Below, piece after piece: positions 5,228-10,931 of a stretch of 10,931 nucleotides of DNA; positions within the stretch are counted from its first letter, which is position 1; every line of letters starts with the position of its first letter. The stretch is from Frankiaceae bacterium (GTDB taxonomy: Bacteria; Actinomycetota; Actinomycetes; JADGOU01): contig JADGOU010000067.1 in NCBI GenBank assembly GCA_017882835.1, positions 1-10,931 on the forward strand, written 5' to 3'. The notes below the pieces were generated by a model, which searched no databases, was not told the origin of the DNA, and saw only the letters and a program-made list of their open reading frames with translations. The position numbers and the translations under genes are program-made.

Positions 5228-7108
5228 ATGGGGAGCTACCAGGAGACGTTTCGGCGCAGCATTGACGACCCGGAAGGCTTCTGGGGTGAGGCAGCGCAGG
5301 GCCTGAGCTGGTACCAGGCACCCACCCAGGTGCTGGACCGGTCCAACCCGCCGTTCTACCGGTGGTTCCCCGACGGCGTACTCAACACCTGTTACAACGC
5401 GGTCGACCGGCACGTCGAGGGCGGCCGCGGCGACCAGGTCGCGATCATCCACGACAGTGCGGTCACCAGCTCCCAGCGCAAGATCACCTATGCCGAGCTG
5501 CTCGAGCAGGTGAGCCGGTTCGCCGGCGTGCTGGCCGGTCTCGGGGTCATCAAGGGTGACCGCGTCGTCATCTACATGCCCATGATCCCCGAGACCCTGG
5601 TCGCGATGCTGGCCTGCGCCCGGATCGGCGCCGTGCACTCAGTGGTCTTTGGCGGCTTCGCCCCGCACGAGCTGGCCATCCGCATCGACGATGCCCGGCC
5701 GCGCGTGGTGATCTCCGCGTCCTGCGGGATCGAGGGTCAGCGGGTGATCGAGTACAAGCCGTTCCTGGACGCGGCCATAGCGGAAGCCGAGAACAAGCCC
5801 GAGCGCTGCGTCATCTTCCAGCGCCCGCAGGCCACCGCCGCCCTCGGTGGCCGTGACCTCGACTGGGGCGAGGTGATGACCGCCGCCAGCCCGGCCGACT
5901 GCATACCAGTGCAGGCCACCGACCCCCTCTACATCCTCTACACCTCAGGCACCACGGGTAAGCCGAAGGGCGTTGTCCGGGACAACGGCGGCCACGCCGT
6001 CGCGTTGCACTGGACCATGACAAACGTCTACGACGTCGCACCGGGCGACGTCTACTGGGCCGCCTCCGACGTCGGCTGGGTCGTCGGCCACTCCTACATC
6101 GTCTACGCCCCGCTGCTCGCCGGCTGCACGAGCGTGCTCTACGAGGGCAAGCCGGTGGGCACACCCGACCCCGGGGCGTTCTGGCGGGTAGTCTCCGAGC
6201 ACGGCGTGCGCACCCTGTTCACCGCGCCCACTGCGTTTCGGGCGATCAAGCGGGAAGACCCGAAGGGCGAGTACCTCGCCCGGTACGACGTCAGCTGCTT
6301 ACGCTACCTCTTCCTCGCCGGTGAGCGCACCGACCCGGACACCTACCACTGGGCGGCCGACCTGCTGCAGATCCCGGTGATCGACCACTGGTGGCAGACC
6401 GAGACCGGCTGGCCGATTGCGGCGAACTGCATGGGCGTCGAGCAGCTGCCGGTCAAGCCCGGTTCGCCGACCAAGGCGGTGCCTGGCTGGAACGTCCAGG
6501 TGCTCAGTGCCGGCGGCGAGCCGGCCCCCGCCGGAGTGGAAGGCCCCATCGTCGTCAAGTTGCCGTTGCCGCCGGGCGCATTGACCACGCTGTACGGCGA
6601 CGACGACTGGTTCGTCGCCTCCTACATGTCACGCTACGAGGGCTACTACCTCACCGGCGACGGGGGGCACATCGACGCCGACGACTACGTGTTCGTGATG
6701 GGTCGCACTGACGACGTGATAAACGTCGCGGGTCACCGGCTGTCCACGGGGGAGATCGAGGAGGTCATCGCCACCCACCCCGACGTCGCCGAGTGCGCCG
6801 TCATCGGGGTGCACGACACCCTCAAGGGCCAAGTTCCGCGGGGCTTCGTCGTCCTCAAAGCAGGCGCCCAACGCGATCCGGACGAGGTCAGCAGCGAGCT
6901 GGTGCAGTTGGTCCGGGACCAGATCGGCGCGGTCGCGTCGGTGAAGGACGTTGCGGTCGTGGGCGCGCTGCCGAAGACCCGATCGGGCAAGATCCTGCGC
7001 AAGACCATGCGTAGCATCGCCGACGGCACGCCCGAGCCGGTTCCCTCCACGATTGACGACGTGGGAGTGCTCGACCGGCTCACCCCGGTGCTGCTGCGCT
7101 CGTTGTAG
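5228..7108 (+). CDS. prpE: Propionyl-CoA (or acetyl-CoA) synthetase, PrpE type
   Basis: The protein is 626 aa, the usual PrpE length. It activates a short-chain acid, most likely propionate or acetate, with ATP and CoA. Order: N-terminal Acs cap with SIDDPEGFW (11-19) and NPPFYRWFPDGVLNTCYNAVDRH (40-62), VFGGFAPHEL (140-149), P-loop YTSGTTGKPKG (238-248), WWQTETGWPI (388-397) with the acyl-pocket Trp, YLTGDGG (474-480), GRTDDVINVAGHR (492-504), and PKTRSGK (582-588) with catalytic Lys588, a known acetylation site in this family. The GWPI ending of the WWQTETG motif and the NPPF...NAVDRH segment favour PrpE over AcsA, though actinobacterial enzymes can take both acids. The ATG at 5228 has GAGGAGGA just upstream; an upstream ATG at 5090 would place the inverted repeats inside the gene and lacks a ribosome site. 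Confidence 0.93.
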   Translation: MGSYQETFRRSIDDPEGFWGEAAQGLSWYQAPTQVLDRSNPPFYRWFPDGVLNTCYNAVDRHVEGGRGDQVAIIHDSAVTSSQRKITYAELLEQVSRFAGVLAGLGVIKGDRVVIYMPMIPETLVAMLACARIGAVHSVVFGGFAPHELAIRIDDARPRVVISASCGIEGQRVIEYKPFLDAAIAEAENKPERCVIFQRPQATAALGGRDLDWGEVMTAASPADCIPVQATDPLYILYTSGTTGKPKGVVRDNGGHAVALHWTMTNVYDVAPGDVYWAASDVGWVVGHSYIVYAPLLAGCTSVLYEGKPVGTPDPGAFWRVVSEHGVRTLFTAPTAFRAIKREDPKGEYLARYDVSCLRYLFLAGERTDPDTYHWAADLLQIPVIDHWWQTETGWPIAANCMGVEQLPVKPGSPTKAVPGWNVQVLSAGGEPAPAGVEGPIVVKLPLPPGALTTLYGDDDWFVASYMSRYEGYYLTGDGGHIDADDYVFVMGRTDDVINVAGHRLSTGEIEEVIATHPDVAECAVIGVHDTLKGQVPRGFVVLKAGAQRDPDEVSSELVQLVRDQIGAVASVKDVAVVGALPKTRSGKILRKTMRSIADGTPEPVPSTIDDVGVLDRLTPVLLRSL

Positions 7109-7128
7109 CTCTCGCGTTCGGATGGCAT

Positions 7129-7171
7129 GAGGTGCGCCGCCGCGCCGGGCAGCGGTACGACGGCGCACCTC
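7129..7171 (+). terminator. Long stem-loop downstream of the PrpE-type gene
   Basis: GAGGTGCGCCG (7129-7139) pairs perfectly with CGGCGCACCTC (7161-7171) around a 21-nt GC-rich loop, 20 nt after the TAG. The 11-bp stem and its place directly after the gene fit an actinobacterial intrinsic terminator without a U-tract. Confidence 0.55.
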
Positions 7172-7252
7172 GAAGCTGTCGACGGAGCAACTCGGCGCGC
7201 ATTGGAGTGCCGGCACTAGCCGACCCGGATGCAGCACCCGTAGGCGGACACG

Positions 7253-7750
7253 ATGACGACCGCCGCCCATGGGCGGTGTCGTGGCGAGGATGGCGGTCCT
7301 ACCGCCACTGCCGATCTTGGCAACCAATATCGCCTCCCGGGCTCGCGGCGCCGTTTCTGTCGGTACCGCCCAACGGTCTGGTTCTGCGACGCCGACCACA
7401 ACCGGCCCTATGACTCCGGTGGCTGCACCGACGCGGACAACTGCGGGCTGCTCTGCCGCCGGCACCACCGGCTCAAGACCTTCACTACCTGGTCTTGGCG
7501 ACGGGGGGACGACGGGGCGATCGAGTGGATCGACCCGAACGGGGTGCGCTGGGACCGGGAGCCGATCCGGTACCTGATGCCCGAACCCGACGCCGACCTC
7601 GGCACGGGCTCCGAGCCAACATCCAATGCCGCTGGCCTGACTGAGCGAGGGAGCTCGGTGCCCGAGCGAGCGAGCCCTGCAGTGGATGCCCCTGCCGCCG
7701 CGCCGGTCCTGGCGACACCCGACCCGTACACCGACGACCCGCCGTTTTGA
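7253..7750 (+). pseudogene. Truncated 13E12-type HNH endonuclease-like gene
   Basis: An open frame of 165 aa carries only the C-terminal part of a DUF222/HNH (13E12 repeat) protein, which normally runs to roughly 400 aa or more. The HNH core is readable: DADHNRPYDSGG (46-57; Asp48-His49), Asn63, then GLLCRRHHRLKTF (65-77; Cys68, His71-72), a tail with WIDPNGVRW, and the family's DDPPF ending. The expected CRFPGC zinc knuckle is damaged: residues 36-41 read CRYRPT, so the second Cys is gone. A preceding YRLPGSRR also looks like a degraded stretch. The DUF222 N-terminus is absent and the frame is closed by a TAG at 7241. GGCGGA (7243-7248) lies 4 nt before the ATG, so a short product is possible, but nuclease activity is doubtful. 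Confidence 0.7.
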
Positions 7751-7759
7751 TCTGGCTCC

Positions 7760-7798
7760 CCCCGCGGGTGGCGACCGCGGGGCGGGACACAGTCCCGC
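7760..7798. terminator. Two adjoining hairpins between convergent genes
   Basis: CCCCGCGG (7760-7767) pairs with CCGCGGGG (7775-7782) over a 7-nt loop; the last base is shared with a second stem, GCGGGAC (7782-7788) with GTCCCGC (7792-7798), over the loop ACA. They begin 10 nt after the HNH stop and lie 70 nt past the end of the facing UspA-like gene, so a bidirectional terminator is likely. The two stems overlap by one G and may compete for it. Confidence 0.55.
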
Positions 7799-7867
7799 TG
7801 GCGAGCACGTCGGCCGCCCCGGCGTGCCAGTCAGATCAGCTTGGGTCGACGAGCCCTGCGGAACCGG

Positions 7868-8317
7868 TCACAGGGACGGTCCGGCCGAGGCGAGAAGATG
7901 CGTCACCGGGACATCGCTCGCTCGAGCGATTCGGTGCGGCAGGTCCATGACTGTCCAGCGGGACAGCCGGTGCGGCAGGGTGGCGACCACGACACCGTCG
8001 TACCGCTCGGCGAGCAGCGCCTGCCGGACGTGGTCGATCGGCTCGGCGTCGACGACTTCGCCGGACGCGTCGACCTTGGCCTCGTGCAGTCGTTCCAGTT
8101 CGTGCTGCAACCGGCCCTCGGCCAGCGACCGGGCGATGACGTGGGCGTCAGGAACGAAACGGTCGACGGCCGGGTAGTCCCACTGCCGCGTCCCCTCGGT
8201 GTCGGTGACGGGCACCAGTAGACGGAATGATCCCGGCCCCTTGCTCAGCTCGTCCATCTTCGCGACAAGCTCGGTGCTGCCTAGCGTTTGGTTGGCCACA
8301 ACAAGGTAGCGCGGCAT
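7868..8317 (-). CDS. UspA-like (universal stress protein fold) protein
   Basis: This encodes 149 aa. The fold reads as alternating strands and helices: strand RYLVVANQT (3-11), helix ELVAKMDELSKG, strand FRLLVPVTD (31-39), helix VIARSLAEGRLQHELERLHEA (60-80), strand ASGEVVDAEP, helix IDHVRQALLAE, strand YDGVVVATLP (106-115), then LSRWTVMDLPHRIARASDVPVTHL (118-141). This is the pattern of a subgroup of actinobacterial UspA-like proteins that begin with RYLVVANxTLG and carry SRWxxxDLPHR near the end. The classical ATP-binding GxxGS-type loop is not obvious, so nucleotide binding is uncertain. The ATG at 8317 has a GGGAGGGA ribosome site about 7 nt upstream. It is divergent from the lytic transglycosylase gene and convergent with the HNH remnant. 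Confidence 0.8.
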   Translation of the reverse strand: MPRYLVVANQTLGSTELVAKMDELSKGPGSFRLLVPVTDTEGTRQWDYPAVDRFVPDAHVIARSLAEGRLQHELERLHEAKVDASGEVVDAEPIDHVRQALLAERYDGVVVATLPHRLSRWTVMDLPHRIARASDVPVTHLLASAGPSL

Positions 8318-8450
8318 GCCCGTCCCTCCCGTTCCGTGGCGGCGCGGCCGGTGCGCGGCGCGGTCTGTCGATCCGCATTCTGCTCACCACACCGGTGCGC
8401 TCTGCCCGGTGGGTCCGCCGCACCCCGAGCGGCGCTGAAGCTGAGCGCCC

Positions 8451-8525
8451 CGGTCGGGCGCTGTCGGGCCCCGGTCGGGCGCTGTCGGGCCCCGGTCGGG
8501 CGCTGTCGGGCCCCGGTCGGGCGCT
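8451..8525. repeat. 21-bp tandem repeat, 3.6 copies; seven phased GTCGGGC heptamers
   Basis: A 21-bp unit is repeated exactly at 8451-8471, 8472-8492 and 8493-8513, with a partial fourth copy to 8525. Each unit holds two copies of GTCGGGC, giving seven heptamers starting at 8453, 8463, 8474, 8484, 8495, 8505 and 8516. Spacing alternates 10 and 11 bp, averaging one helical turn. The array ends about 25 nt before the chosen GTG of the lytic transglycosylase gene, in the divergent region with the UspA-like gene. Because 21 is a multiple of three the plus frame stays open (SGPGRAL repeats), so a translated N-terminal extension is not excluded. Confidence 0.85.
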
Positions 8526-8550
8526 ACAGCCCCGCTGCCGCCGCGCCGAC

Positions 8551-9774
8551 GTGGCAGGAGTGAGCAGACTGCTGGCCGGCGCGACGGTGATCGCGATCGC
8601 GACGAGCGCCGGAGTCCTCACGGCCGCCAGCCCGCCGGCGATGGGCGCGCCCATGCCGGCTGGCCTGAGTGTGCGCGCGGAGACCAGCGCCGACGCCCGG
8701 GCCGCAGCCGAGGACCTGCTGCGGCAGGTCGACGACCTGCAGACCCAGGTGGACCACGCGACCGCGGACTACGCTGGCGCGTTGCAGGCCGCCGCCAGCG
8801 CGGTCAGCGGGCACCTGCGGGCGGAAACGGCCTCAGGCGTGGCCCGTCGGGACGCCGAAGACAGCCGCGACCGGCTCGACGAGCACCTGCGCGCGCTTTA
8901 CAAGTCGGGCGGCCCGACCGCCGTCTACGCCTCCGTCCTGGATGCCGACAGCATCGTCGAGGCTCTGGACCGGGTGCGGTCGGTGGAGCGGGTGGTCGGC
9001 ACGGACCGCCAGGTGGTCACCGCCAGCGAGCAGGCCGGGGGCAGAGCGGAGCGCGATGCCACCGACGCTGCTGCCTTGGCTCAGCGCCAGGTCGCGGTCG
9101 AGCGCCAAGCCGGAGTGGCCGCGTCCCGGGTGCAGGATCTGCTCGACCGCCAGCGTCCACTGCTTGATCAGGCCGTCGCGCACGCCGCGGCGGTGCAGGC
9201 GGCGGAGGAAGAAGCGGCCCGGCAACGAGCGCTGCAGGCGGCGGCTGCGGCGGCTGCGGCCCGGCTCCGAGTTGAGCAGGATGCAGCGGCCCAGCTGGTG
9301 CGCGAGCAGGTGGCCGCCGCCAAGCCGCGCTACCCGGCAGGTGTGGGGGCGCCCGGCAGCGCGGCCGCAGGGCAGAACGGGGCAGCGGGCGTAGCCGGCG
9401 CCGGGCCGGCGGACTACTTCGCGCTCTACCACGCCGCCGCGCCTACCTGCCCGGGCCTGTCCTGGACGGTGCTGGCCGCGATCGGACAGGTGGAGACCGG
9501 CCACGGCACGGACACCTCCACCTCCCCCGCGGGCGCGATGGGGCCGATGCAGTTCCTGCCGGCCACGTTCGCCATGGTCGCGGTGGACGGTGACGGCGAC
9601 GGTCGCACCGACATTCAGAACCCGGCCGACGCAATCTTCACCGCAGCCCACTACCTCTGCGGCAACGGCGCCGGCACCGGTCCGGCCGGCCTGAGCACCG
9701 CCATCTGGAACTACAACCACGCCGACTGGTACGTCGCTTTGGTGCTCAGCCTGGCGGCGCAGTACGTCGGGTGA
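8551..9774 (+). CDS. Secreted coiled-coil lytic transglycosylase (SLT/lysozyme-like fold)
   Basis: About 407 aa from the GTG at 8551. It should cleave peptidoglycan glycan strands outside the membrane. Order: signal peptide (about 1-33, hydrophobic LLAGATVIAIATSAGVLTAA), long Ala/Arg/Glu-rich coiled coil (about 45-258, similar in style to PcsB/RipA N-termini), Gly/Ala linker (262-285), and the catalytic domain (286-407). The likely catalytic Glu is E315 in AIGQVETGHG, followed by GAMGPMQFLPATF (328-340), a calcium-loop-like DGDGDGRTD (346-354), and WNYNHADWYV (386-395). Cys300 and Cys370 could form a disulfide. The start is uncertain: no good ribosome site precedes 8551, a second GTG at 8560 has GGAG too close, and the frame is open far upstream through the repeat array. 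It converges on an L,D-transpeptidase gene 21 nt away. Confidence 0.87.
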   Translation: MAGVSRLLAGATVIAIATSAGVLTAASPPAMGAPMPAGLSVRAETSADARAAAEDLLRQVDDLQTQVDHATADYAGALQAAASAVSGHLRAETASGVARRDAEDSRDRLDEHLRALYKSGGPTAVYASVLDADSIVEALDRVRSVERVVGTDRQVVTASEQAGGRAERDATDAAALAQRQVAVERQAGVAASRVQDLLDRQRPLLDQAVAHAAAVQAAEEEAARQRALQAAAAAAAARLRVEQDAAAQLVREQVAAAKPRYPAGVGAPGSAAAGQNGAAGVAGAGPADYFALYHAAAPTCPGLSWTVLAAIGQVETGHGTDTSTSPAGAMGPMQFLPATFAMVAVDGDGDGRTDIQNPADAIFTAAHYLCGNGAGTGPAGLSTAIWNYNHADWYVALVLSLAAQYVG

Positions 9775-9795
9775 GTCGGCCAGTGAGTCCGCCGT

Positions 9796-10931
9796 TCAGG
9801 AGGTCGGCGCCCCGCCGCTGAGCCAGTCCTCCCACGACATGTTCCACTCCGCCGTACCGGCGTCCCCGGGGTCCGGGTCCCGGGTCGAGTTGACGACCTC
9901 GACGATGTCTCCCGCCCGAGCCAGCCCGTAGAACCACTGGGCCGCGGACGGCGCGAGGTTGACGCAGCCGTGCGAGACGTTGCTGTTGCCCTGCGCCCCC
10001 ACCGACCACGGGGCGGCGTGCACGAATGCCCCGCCGTTGGAGATCCGAACGTCCCACAGCACGGTCTCGTAGTAGCCGTCCGGAGAGTCGCGCGGGATGC
10101 CGACGGTGGCCGAGTCCATCGTGATCGACGCTTGCTTCTCCAGCACGATGTGCACCCCGTTCGCCGACGGGTACTTCGCGCTGCCGGCACTGATCGGGAT
10201 CGTGCGCAGCTCCTGGCCGTTGGAGGTCACCGTCATCGTGTGCGCGGCCGCGTCGACCCGGCTGACCACGGCGTCCCCGACGGTGATCGAGGAGGTGTGG
10301 TCCTTCATCCCCCACATGCCTTGCCCGGCGTCGTACCCCTTGAGCTTGAGCGCGACATCGAGGTGCTCACCGGCCGGCCAGTAGGCCCGCGGTCGGAAGT
10401 GCACCTCGCGGTCGGACATCCAGTGCCAGGCGCCGTCGACCGGGATGGTCATCGACACCGACAGCCGCCGCTGGATGGCCGCTCGGTCCGGTACGGCGCG
10501 GTTGAAGGTCACCGTGATCGGTTGTCCGACGCCCACCGTGGTGGCGTCCGGCAGGATGAATCCGTCCAGCACCGTGGTCGGCGCCGCCGTGTCGAACCGG
10601 ACGACCTGCTGGCTGACCGACCCCCGCCGATCGGCGACTGCCAGCGTTGCGTCGTACTGGGTGCCCGGCCACAGTGGATCCCGGCTGGTCCAGGACTGAG
10701 CCCGGTCGCCGACCACGCCAGCGATCTCCATCCCGTCGCTGACGTGCACAGTGGTCTGCCGCAGGCTGCCGTCGCTCACCGCGAACGTCACTGGCTGACC
10801 CAGCGGCACCGTCGTCGGCTCGCCGCCGGCCGGCTGCCCGTTGACCGTCACGCTCGGTGGCGTCACCGGCGCCGTTGCGGCCGCGGATAGCGCAGCTGAT
10901 CCGCTGGCTGACTGGCACCCGGTCAACGCGA
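9796..10931 (-). CDS. L,D-transpeptidase lipoprotein (Ig-like + YkuD), 5'-partial
   Basis: About 378 codons are visible; the start and most of the signal peptide lie past base 10931. It forms 3-3 cross-links in peptidoglycan and may anchor to the membrane by lipid. A lipobox ALTGC reads from 10929, so the Cys is the likely lipidated residue. Numbering the Leu of the lipobox as 1: Ser/Ala/Thr/Pro linker, first Ig-like domain (about 27-112), second Ig-like domain (about 114-218) and the YkuD catalytic domain (about 219-345). Active-site motifs are HAAPW (303-307) and SHGCVNL (318-324) with nucleophile Cys321. The C-terminal WNMSWEDWLSGG tail matches the C-terminal subdomain of the LdtMt2-type enzymes. 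A TTG at 10926 is only the lipobox Leu, not the real start. It ends 21 nt from the convergent lytic transglycosylase gene. Confidence 0.93.
   Translation of the reverse strand, partial: ALTGCQSASGSAALSAAATAPVTPPSVTVNGQPAGGEPTTVPLGQPVTFAVSDGSLRQTTVHVSDGMEIAGVVGDRAQSWTSRDPLWPGTQYDATLAVADRRGSVSQQVVRFDTAAPTTVLDGFILPDATTVGVGQPITVTFNRAVPDRAAIQRRLSVSMTIPVDGAWHWMSDREVHFRPRAYWPAGEHLDVALKLKGYDAGQGMWGMKDHTSSITVGDAVVSRVDAAAHTMTVTSNGQELRTIPISAGSAKYPSANGVHIVLEKQASITMDSATVGIPRDSPDGYYETVLWDVRISNGGAFVHAAPWSVGAQGNSNVSHGCVNLAPSAAQWFYGLARAGDIVEVVNSTRDPDPGDAGTAEWNMSWEDWLSGGAPTS

Noticed and set aside
6629..7468. 279-aa open frame on the minus strand
   Set aside because: Antisense to the PrpE-type gene and the HNH remnant; no recognisable motif.
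7642..7680. Repeated GAGCGAG-like motifs and a small GCTCGG/CCGAGC inverted repeat in the HNH tail
   Set aside because: They are short, imperfect and lie within the open frame, consistent with Ser/Glu/Arg codon repetition.
8451..8525. Possible CRISPR array
   Set aside because: The 21-bp units are contiguous with no spacers, and no cas genes are present.
8833..9720. 295-aa open frame on the minus strand
   Set aside because: Antisense to the lytic transglycosylase coiled coil and catalytic domain; no motif.
9970..10890. 306-aa open frame on the plus strand
   Set aside because: Antisense to the L,D-transpeptidase; His/Arg-rich shadow composition.

Overview
The window is a high-GC chromosomal segment from an actinobacterium. 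A WhiB-family iron-sulfur protein, DUF2505 and DUF3039 proteins, a 13E12-type HNH remnant and an Ig-like/YkuD L,D-transpeptidase lipoprotein are all typical of Actinomycetota. Genus cannot be fixed from the sequence alone. No tRNA, rRNA, CRISPR array, insertion sequence or intact mobile element was found.

Layout. 1-617: the 5' end of a small zinc-ribbon gene (-) leaves the window; a 79-aa helical protein (+) follows and converges on a whiB-like gene (-, 617-904). 905-1571 has no intact gene but holds a decayed relic of a CheB-CheR chemotaxis-type protein. 1572-2048: a DUF2505 lipid-binding-fold protein (-). 2049-2579: about 530 nt with no convincing gene.

2580-7171 is the metabolic core: two divergent acyl-CoA synthetase units. 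The minus-strand unit reads 65-aa zinc ribbon, then a 654-aa acyl-CoA synthetase lacking the Acs/PrpE pocket tryptophan, then a DUF3039 protein joined by an ATGA overlap. The plus-strand gene is a PrpE-type propionyl/acetyl-CoA synthetase. Their shared 185-bp divergent region carries two strong inverted repeats, good operator candidates.

7172-10931: an N-terminally truncated HNH (13E12-type) gene converges on a UspA-like gene (-) across two back-to-back hairpins. Next comes a secreted coiled-coil lytic transglycosylase (+), preceded by a striking array of seven GTCGGGC heptamers phased 10/11 bp. It converges within 21 nt on an L,D-transpeptidase lipoprotein (-) whose signal peptide start lies beyond the window. 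The two encode complementary peptidoglycan activities: glycan-strand cleavage and 3-3 cross-linking.

No clearly new defence or mobile system is visible. The most unusual points are the phased heptamer array, the paired inverted repeats between the synthetases, the CheB-CheR relic, and the zinc-ribbon/synthetase/DUF3039 unit.
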